Source of the DNA: Sphingobacterium lactis
GTDB lineage: Bacteria > Bacteroidota > Bacteroidia > Sphingobacteriales > Sphingobacteriaceae
Direction of reading: 5' to 3'
Length of the DNA: 64,000 bases
Assembly: GCF_011046555.1 (NCBI RefSeq)
Contig: NZ_CP049246.1
Span: 186,001-250,000, forward strand
Shown one piece after another: positions 18,283 through 27,971 of the stretch. Position numbers and translations under genes: made by a program. Numbering within the stretch: position 1 is the first letter of the stretch; the number at the start of each line of letters is the position of its first letter. Under the pieces are notes generated by a model. The model saw nothing but the letters and a program-made list of their open reading frames with translations, was not told where the DNA came from and did not search any database.

Positions 18283-19017
18283 CTAAGGGGTGAACAATCG
18301 TTCCAACACTTGTTTTTTCTTTGTCGGCGACACCTCGATTTCTGCTCCATCCACGAGTTCCAATGTCCCGCCCTCCCCTTTTTTATATTTCACGACATAA
18401 TCGAGGTTCACGATGGCACTGCGGTTGACACGCAGCATCTGGCTGTTTTCCAGCAACTGTTCAAATTCCTTGAGGGTTTTTGAAACAATGATTTTATGGA
18501 GGTTATTCAGGTAGAATACGCTGTAATTGCTCATGGCTTCGATGCGGAGGATATCATCTCTCTTGACGAGATGAATGCCCTCAGCAGTAGGGAGAGCAAT
18601 GCGTCCTTGACCGATGCGCATCTCGCCGGCATCCACCTTGCGGAGACGCTCCTTCATGGCGACGCGTTTCTGAAGCTTGAGCATGGCCTCCTTCAGTTCC
18701 TGTTGGTTCACCGGTTTTAATAAATAATCCAACGCATTGGCTTTCAGCGCATCCAACGTATAGATGTTGTAGGCTGTTACGAAGATGACTTCAAAATCAA
18801 ATTCCCCCAAGCGCTCCAGAAAATCAAACCCATTGAGATAAGGCATCTCGACATCCAGAAAGAGCACGTCTATTTTGAGATCAGGGAGTGCCTTTAAGGC
18901 TTCCTGTGGGTCATTGAAAATAGCCTCCACGAGCAAGTCTTCAGCAAACTCCTGAAGCTTATGCTGCAATAGGCCACTTCCACGAACCTCATCATCTAAA
19001 ATTACCGCCTTGATCAT
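18283..19017 (-). CDS. LytTR-family response regulator
   Basis: 244 aa. An N-terminal receiver domain has the acidic pair LDDE at residues 7-10, phospho-acceptor Asp55 in VLFLDVEMP and the conserved Lys in LLKPVNQQEL. The C-terminal LytTR DNA-binding domain includes GIHLVKRDDILRIEAMSNYS and LRVNRSAIVNLDYV. It binds direct-repeat operators as a dimer once phosphorylated. The gene is first in a minus-strand operon with the sensor kinase, which starts 9 bp after its stop, so the two are the cognate pair. Confidence 0.95.
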   Translation of the reverse strand: MIKAVILDDEVRGSGLLQHKLQEFAEDLLVEAIFNDPQEALKALPDLKIDVLFLDVEMPYLNGFDFLERLGEFDFEVIFVTAYNIYTLDALKANALDYLLKPVNQQELKEAMLKLQKRVAMKERLRKVDAGEMRIGQGRIALPTAEGIHLVKRDDILRIEAMSNYSVFYLNNLHKIIVSKTLKEFEQLLENSQMLRVNRSAIVNLDYVVKYKKGEGGTLELVDGAEIEVSPTKKKQVLERLFTP

Positions 19018-19140
19018 GGGATAAATAATTGGTTAATGCTGCTGATTTATACTTAAAGTTATTACACTTTCTTTAAAAAAACCACAACAAACGAGCAAAA
19101 CCATTCGAATGGGCCATGAAATATCGTTTTGAATGAGCAA

Positions 19141-19169
19141 AAAAAAACTCCCTAGGAAGTAGGGAGTTT
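19141..19169 (-). terminator. Intrinsic terminator after the EVE gene
   Basis: 9-bp stem AAACTCCCT/AGGGAGTTT (19145-19153 with 19161-19169) with a T run on the minus strand. Confidence 0.88.
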
Positions 19170-19186
19170 CTATCAATATAAAATGC

Positions 19187-19594
19187 TTATGAATTTCCGA
19201 GTTCTACGATACGGTCGAATTCTTCTTGCTTCAGTGGCATCACCGAAAGTCGGCCTTGACGCACCAAGGCAATATCCTGCAGCAAGGGATCCGCTTTGAT
19301 GGTTTCTAGGGTTACCGGTTGCTTAAAGGTTTCCACTGGAGCTAGGTCCACCACGACCCAGCGTTCATCTTCGGTTGTTGGATCTTGATAGAATTCCTTC
19401 ACCACTTTTGCCATGCCCACCACTTCCTTGCCTTCATTACTGTGGTAGTAGAGCACCAGGTCGTTTTTCTTCATGGCCTTCAGGTTGTTGCGCGCCTGAT
19501 AGTTCCGCACTCCATCCCAAAAAGTCTCGCCGTCCTTGTTAAACTGATCCCAGCTGTACTTGAACGGTTCCGATTTTACCAAAAAATAGTTCAT
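19187..19594 (-). CDS. EVE-domain protein
   Basis: 135 aa. The protein matches the EVE/thymocyte-nuclear-protein-1 family throughout: NYFLVKSEPFKYSWDQF at the start, TFWDGVRNYQARNNLKAMKKND, then LVLYYHSNEGKEVVGMAKVVKE. EVE domains belong to the PUA/YTH-like fold and are thought to bind modified bases in nucleic acid; in bacteria some are fused to restriction systems. Here it stands alone as the last gene of a minus-strand run with helicase and gldC. It starts 43 bp after the gldC stop. Its physiological target is unknown. Confidence 0.93.
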   Translation of the reverse strand: MNYFLVKSEPFKYSWDQFNKDGETFWDGVRNYQARNNLKAMKKNDLVLYYHSNEGKEVVGMAKVVKEFYQDPTTEDERWVVVDLAPVETFKQPVTLETIKADPLLQDIALVRQGRLSVMPLKQEEFDRIVELGNS

Positions 19595-19637
19595 GTTCTG
19601 CTTTTAGTTCGGGCATCTGCCCGAGGTTTCCATTCGA

Positions 19638-19988
19638 TTAATTCTGTTGTTCCATGATTTCCATCTTATCGGCATAGTGCGCGCAATAATCACGTAGGTC
19701 GCCGATAATTTTCTCAGCCATCGGATCACCACCTGCAGAACGCAGGAAGGAGTCGCCCAAGGTCTGTAGAGTTTCATAGAAGAAACGCTTCATTTCATCG
19801 TATGGCATATCCTTGGTCCACAAATCAATGCGCATGGAGTTCTTGTACTGGGCATCCCATAGGGCTAAGAACATCGCCTTTGCCGGTAGCTCATCTGATT
19901 GTTGTCCATCCGTTGAACTCCATTGGATGGTTTCCGGAACGTTGTTATCATCTAACTCCACCTGGAGTTTAATCTCTGCTTTCTTCAT
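19638..19988 (-). CDS. gldC: Gliding-motility protein GldC homologue
   Basis: 116 aa from the ATG at 19988 (MKKAEIKLQVELDDNNVPE); the frame is open further upstream but overlaps the preceding gene. The pattern of GldC is clear: VPETIQWSSTDGQ, KAMFLALWDAQYKNSMRIDLWTKDMP, YDEMKRFFYETLQTLGDSF, then LRDYCAHYADK at the end. GldC is a small cytoplasmic protein required for full gliding in Flavobacterium johnsoniae but also present in non-gliding Bacteroidota. Only gldC is visible in the window, so gliding cannot be inferred. It starts 2 bp after the stop of the small membrane-protein gene. Confidence 0.9.
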   Translation of the reverse strand: MKKAEIKLQVELDDNNVPETIQWSSTDGQQSDELPAKAMFLALWDAQYKNSMRIDLWTKDMPYDEMKRFFYETLQTLGDSFLRSAGGDPMAEKIIGDLRDYCAHYADKMEIMEQQN

Positions 19989-19990
19989 AT

Positions 19991-20233
19991 CTAAAACTGT
20001 GCTTTTATTAAAATTGAAAGAATTCCCACCACCAACAGGAATCCAAGCTCCACCATCCATAGCCTTTGCATATTCTTGAACCATATCCTAAACAGGATAT
20101 CCACAAAAATAAAGACTAGGGACAGGAGCAATACCCACACCCAGGAGAATAGAGGTTCCTGATCGGACATGTATTCCGACATCACCCATACGATGATACA
20201 GGCCAGTGCGATATTCAGTGGTGTTAATTTCAT
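19991..20233 (-). CDS. Small membrane protein linked to gldC
   Basis: 80 aa with three predicted membrane segments: LNIALACIIVWVMSEYM, LFSWVWVLLLSLVFIFVDILF and LWMVELGFLLVVGILSIL. No function is known to me. It overlaps the stop of the upstream helicase gene by 4 bp (ATGA) and ends 2 bp before gldC, so translational coupling is likely. The tight arrangement supports it as a real gene. Confidence 0.85.
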   Translation of the reverse strand: MKLTPLNIALACIIVWVMSEYMSDQEPLFSWVWVLLLSLVFIFVDILFRIWFKNMQRLWMVELGFLLVVGILSILIKAQF

Positions 20234-21561
20234 CGTTTCTTGGACGGCTTACCAGTGGTTTTCTTCGCCGGCTTGCCCTTTCCACGTGTTGCTTTTTTGC
20301 TGGTATTCGGCTTTGGAGCGTATTTTTTATCATGGAATGCGCCCTTAAAGTCCGGATTATCTTTTTTCTTCTGGTTATCGATCTCACGTGCTATCGCCTG
20401 CTTCTCATCGAATGGAGTCTTCTCGATGAAGACATCCGCAGGAAGTTCCACCACAGGAATGCTCTGTCGGATGAGCTTCTCGATCTTCTTGACGAAATAC
20501 TCCTCGGCCGGATTACAGAAGGTAATGGCATCACCTGTCTGGAATGCGCGACCGGTACGTCCAATTCTGTGAACATAGTCTTCAATGACGATAGGCACAT
20601 CAAAATTGATCACATGGCTCACCTGGGTCACGTCCAATCCGCGCGCGGCCACATCGGTTGCCACCAAGATCCGTACATTCCCTTCCTTAAAGGCATTGAT
20701 GGAATTGATTCGCGTATTCTGCCCCTTATTGGCATGGATTACCCGCACATCATCGGCGCCATATTTCCGCTCCAGGAACGAATACACGTTATCCGCCACG
20801 GATTTTGTCTTGCAAAAAACGATAACGCGGCTGAAACTTTCATCATCCTTGAAGAAATGTTGCAATAAATTGATTTTGGTGCGCAGGTTGGGCACATGGT
20901 ATAGCGTCTGGGTGACTGTTTGCGCAGGCGTGGCCTGTTCGGTCACCTCAATCACTGTAGGGAAAGCTAGAAAGTCGCCTGCGATCTTGCGCACCAATTC
21001 ACTCATGGTAGCTGAGAACAACAGGTTCTGGCGCTTCCGCGGAACAATCTCCAGAATCCGGTGGATTTTCCCGATAAAACCCATATCCATCATCTTATCC
21101 GCCTCATCGAGCACCAAGAACTTCAGACTTTTTACATTGATCTCCCCTTCCAGGTAAAGGTCCAGAAAACGACCGGGCGTTGCGACGATAATATCGCACC
21201 CCTTCGCCAATTGTTCCTTTTGGGTTTTTGGGCCTAAACCGCCGTACAGCAATACGGTACGTAGGTCTAGGTATGTGGAGAACAAGCGGATATGCTCTTC
21301 GATCTGCATGGCCAATTCCCGGGTCGGACTTAAGATAAGTGCCCGAGGATCATGTCCTTGCGCATAGGAAAGTTTCATGAGCATCGGCAGCACAAAGGCT
21401 GCTGTTTTTCCGGTTCCGGTCTGTGCAATACCCATGATATCCTGACCTGCCAGGATCGGTGTGATCGCCTTTTGCTGAATCTCCGTAGGGACTGTGTATC
21501 CCGCTTCGGCGATCGCATTTTGGATCTGTTTGTTTAGTTTAAAGTCTTCGAATGACGCCAT
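20230..21561 (-). CDS. DEAD-box RNA helicase (RhlE-like)
   Basis: 443 aa from the ATG at 21561 (MASFEDFKLNKQ); an upstream TTG would add 8 residues. Helicase motifs in order: Q motif FEDF and PTEIQQKAI, motif I AQTGTGKT, Ia PTRELAMQI, GG, II VLDEADKMMDMGF, III SAT, V VATDVAARGLD, VI HRIGRTGRA. The C-terminus is a basic Lys-rich tail (KKATRGKGKPAKKTTGKP), as in RhlE-type enzymes that act in ribosome assembly and RNA turnover. It is first gene of a minus-strand operon with the small membrane protein and gldC. Confidence 0.95.
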   Translation of the reverse strand: MASFEDFKLNKQIQNAIAEAGYTVPTEIQQKAITPILAGQDIMGIAQTGTGKTAAFVLPMLMKLSYAQGHDPRALILSPTRELAMQIEEHIRLFSTYLDLRTVLLYGGLGPKTQKEQLAKGCDIIVATPGRFLDLYLEGEINVKSLKFLVLDEADKMMDMGFIGKIHRILEIVPRKRQNLLFSATMSELVRKIAGDFLAFPTVIEVTEQATPAQTVTQTLYHVPNLRTKINLLQHFFKDDESFSRVIVFCKTKSVADNVYSFLERKYGADDVRVIHANKGQNTRINSINAFKEGNVRILVATDVAARGLDVTQVSHVINFDVPIVIEDYVHRIGRTGRAFQTGDAITFCNPAEEYFVKKIEKLIRQSIPVVELPADVFIEKTPFDEKQAIAREIDNQKKKDNPDFKGAFHDKKYAPKPNTSKKATRGKGKPAKKTTGKPSKKR

Positions 21562-21672
21562 CTTGGCAAAGATAATCAAAACCAATCATATGCAGGGACC
21601 TTGATTTCCTGACAAATCATTTTGATTTGCGCTCAATTTCAAGCAAATTTGTTTTTCAATAAAAACGTTGAT

Positions 21673-23811
21673 ATGAAAAAACTAGTATTATTATGCGTAC
21701 TGGCATTGGTCAGTACTTTCTCGTTTGCAGACGAGGGCATGTGGTTCCTGATGCACCTGAAGCGTCTGAACGAAGCCGACATGCAGAAAAAAGGATTGAA
21801 GCTTACAGCTGAAGAAATCTATAGCATCAACAACTCGAGTTTAAAGGACGCGATCGTTCAATTTAACGGTGGCTGTACAGCAGAGATTGTTTCCGGAAGC
21901 GGTTTGGTTTTCACGAACCACCACTGTGGATACGGTGCCATCGCAGAACTCTCCACACCTGAGCACGATTATCTAACAAACGGATTCTGGGCGAAGAACC
22001 ATGGGGAAGAATTAAAGCCGAAATCTCTTTTCGTGCGCTTCTTCGTACGTATGGATGATGTTTCCAAACGTATCCTGGGCTTGGTCAACGACAAGATGAC
22101 CGAGAAAGAGCGTGAGAAAATCATCAACCAAGAGATCGCGAAAATCCAAGCGGAGAATAGCGAAAACGGTAAATATGTAGTTTCTGTTCGTCCTTTCTAC
22201 AATGGTAATGAATATTACTACTTCGTTTACCAGGACTACACCGACGTACGTTTGGTAGGAACGCCTCCAAGCAGCATTGGTAAATTCGGTGGGGATACGG
22301 ACAACTGGGAATGGCCGCGCCACACCGGTGACTTCTCAATCTTCCGTGTATACGGAGATAAGGACGGTAACCCGGCAGAATATTCAAAAGACAATGTGCC
22401 ATTGAAACCGAAGCATTTCTTGCCGGTAAGCATCAAGGGCATCAAAGAAGGTGACTTCTCCATGATCTTGGGTTACCCAGGTCGTACAAACCGTTGGATG
22501 AACGCTGGTGGTATTGACCAGAACGTGAACTATGCTTATCCAGCATGGGTTGAAGCATCAAAAGTTGGTATGGATGCCATGAAAAAACACATGGATAAAG
22601 ACCAAGCGGTAAAATTGAACTATGCTTCCAAATACTCGGGCGTGGCCAACTACTGGAAGAACAGACAAGGGATGATCGATGCGTTGAAGAAACACAGAAC
22701 TGCTGCTGCAAAGGGTAAGCAGGAAAAGAAATTCAACAAATGGGCGAATAAAGCTGCTAACAAAGCCGAATACGGCGATGTGATCTCGACCATCAACAAC
22801 TACTACACCCAAACCAATGAGAAGGCAAGACACGACAATTACCTGATGGGCATGTTACGTTCTTCTACATTTGCAGCACTTCCATATTCATTGGGCGCCG
22901 GTCTGAAGCAATATGCGCAAGCAAATGAAGCCAAACGCAAGGAGATGGCTCCTCGCTTGGAAGCCTTTATCAATGACAATTACGAAAAAGCGTACATGCC
23001 ATTGGAAATCGATGTATTAGCAGATGAATTGAATCTATATGCGGCTAAAGGCGGCAATATTGCTGGTTATGTACGCCAAATGGCAGACAAAAACGCTGGG
23101 AACTTCCAAGCGGATATCCAATCGGCATTCAACAGCAGCATTTTCGGTTCTAAGGAAAAATTAACAGCTTTCTTGGCAAACCCAACAGAACAGGCTGTAG
23201 ATAACGATCCGCTTTACAAATTATCCTCTGCGTTGATGGATAAATATCGTGAGACTTCACCAGAGGCTGAAAAATTGAACAATGACTTCCAAGCAGCTTC
23301 CCGCAAGTACATTGCTGGGGTATTGAAAATGGATCCTAACGGCAAATACTACCCGGATGCCAACTCCACCCTACGCTTGACTTACGGTACAATCAGAGCC
23401 TTACCGAAGGATAAAAGAAACGATGCGAAGGTAAATAATTACACCACTCTGAAAGGTACGATTGCGAAGTACAAACCAGGTGATGAGGAGTTTGATCTTC
23501 CAAAACGTTTAATGGAACTCTATGAAAATAAGGACTATGGACGTTATGCAGACAAAGATGGCTACCTTCCAGTGAACTTCTTGAGCGATCAGGACATTAC
23601 AGGTGGTAACTCGGGTTCTCCTGTTCTAAATGCAAATGGCGAATTAATTGGCTTGGCTTTTGATGGAAACATTGAAGCAATGGCTGGAGACGTGATTTTC
23701 GACCCTAAATTGCAGCGTACCATTTCGGTGGATATCCGATACGTTCTTTTCATCATCGATAAATTTGCAGGTGCTACAAACATCATTGACGAGCTTAAAA
23801 TTGTAGAGTAA
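21673..23811 (+). CDS. S46-family dipeptidyl-peptidase, DPP7-like
   Basis: 712 aa from the ATG at 21673; the signal peptide is KKLVLLCVLALVSTFSFA. S46 enzymes remove dipeptides from the N-terminus of oligopeptides in the periplasm. Seen: catalytic His within FTNHHCGYGA (residues 80-88), the substrate loop FGGDTDNWEWPRHTGDFS, and the catalytic Ser647 in GGNSGSPVLN. The residue 18 positions after that serine is Gly (GLAFDGN); from memory DPP11 has Arg there for acidic P1 residues while DPP7 has Gly for hydrophobic ones, so DPP7-like specificity is inferred. Length is typical. It is monocistronic by position, followed by a 120-bp gap. Confidence 0.94.
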   Translation: MKKLVLLCVLALVSTFSFADEGMWFLMHLKRLNEADMQKKGLKLTAEEIYSINNSSLKDAIVQFNGGCTAEIVSGSGLVFTNHHCGYGAIAELSTPEHDYLTNGFWAKNHGEELKPKSLFVRFFVRMDDVSKRILGLVNDKMTEKEREKIINQEIAKIQAENSENGKYVVSVRPFYNGNEYYYFVYQDYTDVRLVGTPPSSIGKFGGDTDNWEWPRHTGDFSIFRVYGDKDGNPAEYSKDNVPLKPKHFLPVSIKGIKEGDFSMILGYPGRTNRWMNAGGIDQNVNYAYPAWVEASKVGMDAMKKHMDKDQAVKLNYASKYSGVANYWKNRQGMIDALKKHRTAAAKGKQEKKFNKWANKAANKAEYGDVISTINNYYTQTNEKARHDNYLMGMLRSSTFAALPYSLGAGLKQYAQANEAKRKEMAPRLEAFINDNYEKAYMPLEIDVLADELNLYAAKGGNIAGYVRQMADKNAGNFQADIQSAFNSSIFGSKEKLTAFLANPTEQAVDNDPLYKLSSALMDKYRETSPEAEKLNNDFQAASRKYIAGVLKMDPNGKYYPDANSTLRLTYGTIRALPKDKRNDAKVNNYTTLKGTIAKYKPGDEEFDLPKRLMELYENKDYGRYADKDGYLPVNFLSDQDITGGNSGSPVLNANGELIGLAFDGNIEAMAGDVIFDPKLQRTISVDIRYVLFIIDKFAGATNIIDELKIVE

Positions 23812-23938
23812 TTGCCATATAAACGGCGTTTACGACACAAAAAAAGATTTTAAAATTCGCTTTGTTTGTATTCAATTTGTATATTTATGATATCTTAGAG
23901 AATTAATTAAGAAAAACTAAAATTATATTAATTAAAAA

Positions 23939-24121
23939 ATGGAAAACTACACTAAATTAAAAGAGCTAGTAGCTTCAATCGAAGCAGATGCAGAAAAATT
24001 CTTCAACAACGGTAACTCCGCTGCAGGAACTCGCGTTCGTAAAGGCTTACAAGAAATCAAAACTTTGGCGCAAGACATTCGTAACGAAGTAACTGCAAAG
24101 AAAAACGACGTAAAGAAATAA
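23939..24121 (+). CDS. Histone H1-like protein (Hc1 family)
   Basis: 60 aa. The sequence MENYTKLKELVASIEADAEK, then NNGNSAAGTRVRKGLQEIK and a Lys-rich tail KNDVKK matches the small H1/Hc1-like proteins of Bacteroidota. They are basic, helical and assumed to bind DNA as nucleoid proteins, though the charge here is only mildly positive (many Glu). The gene is single, with a strong terminator 20 bp downstream. Confidence 0.88.
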   Translation: MENYTKLKELVASIEADAEKFFNNGNSAAGTRVRKGLQEIKTLAQDIRNEVTAKKNDVKK

Positions 24122-24141
24122 TTCTTTTACGTTTAACGTAT

Positions 24142-24174
24142 AAAAGCCCGATTCACTTGAATCGGGCTTTTTTG
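24142..24174 (+). terminator. Intrinsic terminator of the H1-like gene
   Basis: 14-bp stem (24142-24155 with 24158-24171; AAAAGCCCGATTCA/TGAATCGGGCTTTT) followed by T's. Confidence 0.92.
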
Positions 24175-24330
24175 TTTCAGTTAAGCAGGTGTGCAGCTGA
24201 AGAATCACACCGATACTGGTTCCTACTGACCACAAGTGATACATTAGGCACATTTGGCAAGCTGGGCATCGCTGAGGAGAAGGCTACAGATCGGACAAAG
24301 ATTAAGTGAAATAGGCGTTACAGGCCAACA

Positions 24331-24357
24331 AAAAAGGGCCAGTTTTCACTGACCCCT
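24331..24357 (-). terminator. Intrinsic terminator after the GLPGLI gene
   Basis: Stem GGGTCAGT/ACTGGCCC (one G-T pair) followed on the minus strand by a T run. Confidence 0.75.
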
Positions 24358-24390
24358 TTATACGCATGTATTACTTAATAATTATGGACG

Positions 24391-25182
24391 TTATAGGAAC
24401 ATCGCGGCAATGATCAGGTTAAACTGCTTATCGCTCATCCACTGGCCTAGGATCTCTTTCATCCGATCACGGGTCTGCTTGCGTGTTGTGGTATCCGCTT
24501 TCTTCTTGAAGATATTGGCATTCGGTGTTGCCGCTGTCATCTCTACCTTCGTAGCATAGATGTTGAAGTGCTGCTCCGGTACCACTAAGCCAAGGATCAT
24601 CCCGGGAAGGCCGTGTAAGGTACTCGGACTTGCCGAAGTAGGGATTTGGTCGGTATAGAAGGCCACCACATAAACGGAATCCAAGGTTACTCCATTGGCT
24701 CTGCGGCAATCATAACCCGCAATATTGCGATACTCATTGGTAATCTTCCATTTTACATTCGTCAGGGAATCCTTAATGTTAATCTGCGATCCGCCAATTT
24801 CCATGGTCATCAGGGATTCGTCCTTGCCTATGTTCTGGTAAATTTTCGATCCGTAATCCAGCAGTCCCATGCGAAGCAAATTGGCGATCATCTGCGGTTG
24901 CTCTTTTTCCACCGGTTCCACACTGACCTCCTGATCACTGAAGCTAACCTTCTTGGTCAGCACAGCTGTTTCTGGGACTTTGGTCATCATTTCCTCAAAG
25001 TACTTCTTGGAGAAATCCCCATCCTTTAACGATTGGATATGGCGACGCATCAGGTTCTTGACGTGAACCGTTTTGTCGTAGGTAATCACGCCCTGCTGCG
25101 GAAAGAAAGTGTATTGTGCGGAGGCCATGCCCAAGCTCAACACCAAAAAGAATATAGTCGATATAAATAGTTTCATTTTCAT
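24391..25182 (-). CDS. GLPGLI-family secreted protein
   Basis: 263 aa from the ATG at 25182. The upstream gene ends at 25185; its last codons contain an AGGAG about 11 nt before this ATG, so the ribosome site sits inside the previous gene. A signal peptide (KLFISTIFFLVLSLGMASAQ) is followed by the family signature LHGLPGMILGL near residue 185. NIAGYDCRRA and YVVAFYTDQIP are also typical. The function of GLPGLI proteins is unknown. They are commonly encoded next to an outer-membrane beta-barrel protein, as here, suggesting a joint role in the cell envelope. Confidence 0.93.
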   Translation of the reverse strand: MKMKLFISTIFFLVLSLGMASAQYTFFPQQGVITYDKTVHVKNLMRRHIQSLKDGDFSKKYFEEMMTKVPETAVLTKKVSFSDQEVSVEPVEKEQPQMIANLLRMGLLDYGSKIYQNIGKDESLMTMEIGGSQINIKDSLTNVKWKITNEYRNIAGYDCRRANGVTLDSVYVVAFYTDQIPTSASPSTLHGLPGMILGLVVPEQHFNIYATKVEMTAATPNANIFKKKADTTTRKQTRDRMKEILGQWMSDKQFNLIIAAMFL

Positions 25183-25184
25183 AA

Positions 25185-27971
25185 TTATTGTGCTCCTTTC
25201 ATAGATGTGAATTCCCAAGTTAATTTCAACATGTAATACCTGGAGATGTTGTTGTATCGGGTTTGCGTAATGGCACTGCCCGATTGTGACCGGCTAAAGC
25301 CTACATTCTGATTGAACACATCGTTCACATAGAATTCCGCAACCAAGCTTTCATTTTTAAGGAATTTCTTGGAAATACCCGGTGAGAATTTCAACATGCT
25401 GAAATCCGTAGGTAAGGATTGTGTTGCTGCCTCATAGTTATATTCCAAACGTCCTGTCAACTGAATTTTCTTCGGTAAATAATACGTATATCCGCCGTAG
25501 GTATTGAAGGTGAAACCGTCAGAATTCAGATCTGTATTCAACGAGTTGTTCAATACTCTATAGCCTGGGGTAAAGGTTACATAGAAATCAAACCCTTTGG
25601 TCGCATCCCTACGGAAACCGATATCGGCACCCATGGCGTAGTTTGTATTTCTGTTCTCCTGGAACTCGCCATCGATAGCACCATTGGATAAATCTTTCAC
25701 ACGGTTATAATAGTTGGAAATATTACCGTTCAATCCTATATCCATTTTAATCTGTCTTTTCTTGATCAGATCGAATTGATAACCGCCGTATAAGTATCCA
25801 GTGGTCATCTGCTTATCCAAGTTCACATAATAAAGCTCACGTCGAAGCCCAGGCAGGATAACCACATCCGTTTGAATGGCATCCTTTGTTTGGGTAATGT
25901 TCAAACCACTGTACATCCCTTTACCTTTCATCATGTCAAAAAAGTAATAGTTCAGACCAAAGTTATTGGACACTGAAGGCTTCAGGTTTTCATTACCGAA
26001 ATACAGGTTCAATGGATCCTCGTTCTGTTTCAACGGTTGGATTTGCAATAACGTAGGCAATGAATTGGACCTGTTGTACTGCAAATTAATGGATTTCGCT
26101 TTCGAGAAGTTATAACGGAACCGAGCACGCGGGTTATACGTCAGGTAATCGCGCTGTCTTTCCGTGGTTTCCAAATTATCCTTCATGAACATATCGTCAT
26201 GGCGCACATTGTTCGTTAGATTGAACTCGAATTTTTCCGTTTTGTAATTGAAGGCTAAGTTTGCCGCATTCCTTACGGTATTGAAGTTAAAGTCATTACT
26301 GAACTCACGGTCAAAATCTGTATAATTACCTGCTGCATCCTTGTTAAAGGAACTGTTGATTGAATGAGCACGTGAATTTGTGAATTCATAACCGATAGAC
26401 ATATTGATTTTCTTGCTCAGGGGCTCAGTATACGTTGCTGAAGCCATAACCGCGTCGGAGTTGTTTGAATTATCTTTGAATTGGTCAACAATTGAGGTTG
26501 AATCCTTGGTAAAATCCGTTAGGCGGGAATTCAATAGCATATCGCCGTTGGTTTTTCCATAGTTACCGGTCAACTTTAACGTGATAGACCTTCCTTCTTT
26601 CTTAAATTTACGCGTCAGGTTGGCATCCACATTGAAATTCTCTTTGGTAGAGTTAATACTTTGCGAACGCTCATTATCCGACTCGCGAATATCATTCCGG
26701 AAGCTTTCTCCGGTTCTATAGGTTTCATTTTCATTCTGAACGCGCGATGCCGCCATTCGTACGGTCAATGCGGTTAGGGAATCCACCGCAACATCATACT
26801 TCGCATTTAAACGATGGCCGGTACTTTTGGAGTTGTCTGTCGTTACGGTATTGTTGGACAATAAACCGCTTTCCAATGGAGATTGTGAAATTTGCTCCGT
26901 CCGAATTTCATTTTCTGCTTGTCCGAACTTGTAATTTAGATTCAGCTTATGCTTTTTCTCGTTCCAAGCATCCATAAAGGAGGCCCCTGCTGTAATGGCG
27001 CGCGGCTGCCCTCTACGCGTATTGCTCAAGAAACCACTTCCGCCGGTGACCATCATTCCGCCATCTTCCGTTATGGTTACATTTCCATTATCAATGCCGA
27101 ATTTCTCAGCTTCACGCCAATCGAGATCCGTTGTGCCGTCATTCGACGTTATGCCATAAGCTGAAATCTTTTGTGCTCCCTTAAATTTATTGATAGCAGC
27201 CTTTCCGAGATAATAACCCGTGTTATCATCCAAACCACCACCACCGGTCAGTGTACCGAACATACCATTCTTGGCATCCTCCTTTAACTTTACGTTGATG
27301 GTCTGTATCCGTTGCCCATCATCAACACCAGTTCGTTCCGCTTCCTCAGATTTTTTCTCAAAGACCTGCACCTTGTCCACCATATCCGAGCGGATATTCC
27401 GTGTGACCAATTTGGGATCATCACCGAAGAACTCCTCCCCATCGACCAATACTTTGGTCACTTCCTTACCCTGTGCTGTAATCTTTCCGGAGGCATCTAC
27501 CGTAATACCCGGCAAAACCTTCAGAAGATCTTCCACTTTAGCATTCTTTTCCGTTACGAAACTCGACGCATCATATTCTACGGTATCCCCTTTTATGACC
27601 ACCGGTATTTTACCCGTGATCAGGATTTCATCGATCAAGTTGGCTGCACTCTGCAGTTTAATTTCCCCAAAGTCCTTAGACCCTGTTCCCTTTGCGACCT
27701 GATCGTAAAAGTCACCGAATTTCGGATAACTGATGATCAACAGGTAATCCTCAGCATCGGGATTGTTCAGGGTGAACTTACCGTCGGCATTGGCACGTGT
27801 AAAGTCCACCAAGATGGAGTCCTTCGCAGTGAGTAGCATGGCCGTAGCATTTGTTAGTTTTGTTTTGTCGGTTTCATCCATGACGGTCCCGGTAAGTTTA
27901 GATTGGGCCATGGATTGCAGTGTAAATAAACCAAAGAAGAGGCTTAAAATTACATTGGTTAGTAGTTTCAT
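25185..27971 (-). CDS. Outer-membrane beta-barrel protein with carboxypeptidase-like and plug domains
   Basis: 928 aa. Signal peptide KLLTNVILSLFFGLFTLQSMAQ; then a carboxypeptidase-regulatory-like fold (SKLTGTVMDETDKTKLTNATA), a TonB-receptor-like plug (ILITGKIPVVIKGDTVEYDASSF, KVLVDGEEFFGDD, VDKVQVFEKKSEEAE) and a long barrel of beta strands ending with an aromatic C-terminal region (MLKLTWEFTSMKGAQ). It belongs to the outer_membrane_beta-barrel_3 group of TonB-receptor-like proteins. Whether it transports a substrate is unknown. The GLPGLI gene follows directly. Confidence 0.92.
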   Translation of the reverse strand: MKLLTNVILSLFFGLFTLQSMAQSKLTGTVMDETDKTKLTNATAMLLTAKDSILVDFTRANADGKFTLNNPDAEDYLLIISYPKFGDFYDQVAKGTGSKDFGEIKLQSAANLIDEILITGKIPVVIKGDTVEYDASSFVTEKNAKVEDLLKVLPGITVDASGKITAQGKEVTKVLVDGEEFFGDDPKLVTRNIRSDMVDKVQVFEKKSEEAERTGVDDGQRIQTINVKLKEDAKNGMFGTLTGGGGLDDNTGYYLGKAAINKFKGAQKISAYGITSNDGTTDLDWREAEKFGIDNGNVTITEDGGMMVTGGSGFLSNTRRGQPRAITAGASFMDAWNEKKHKLNLNYKFGQAENEIRTEQISQSPLESGLLSNNTVTTDNSKSTGHRLNAKYDVAVDSLTALTVRMAASRVQNENETYRTGESFRNDIRESDNERSQSINSTKENFNVDANLTRKFKKEGRSITLKLTGNYGKTNGDMLLNSRLTDFTKDSTSIVDQFKDNSNNSDAVMASATYTEPLSKKINMSIGYEFTNSRAHSINSSFNKDAAGNYTDFDREFSNDFNFNTVRNAANLAFNYKTEKFEFNLTNNVRHDDMFMKDNLETTERQRDYLTYNPRARFRYNFSKAKSINLQYNRSNSLPTLLQIQPLKQNEDPLNLYFGNENLKPSVSNNFGLNYYFFDMMKGKGMYSGLNITQTKDAIQTDVVILPGLRRELYYVNLDKQMTTGYLYGGYQFDLIKKRQIKMDIGLNGNISNYYNRVKDLSNGAIDGEFQENRNTNYAMGADIGFRRDATKGFDFYVTFTPGYRVLNNSLNTDLNSDGFTFNTYGGYTYYLPKKIQLTGRLEYNYEAATQSLPTDFSMLKFSPGISKKFLKNESLVAEFYVNDVFNQNVGFSRSQSGSAITQTRYNNISRYYMLKLTWEFTSMKGAQ

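Noticed and set aside
20206..20868. 220-codon plus-strand ORF
   Set aside because: Antisense to the DEAD-box helicase with all its motifs.
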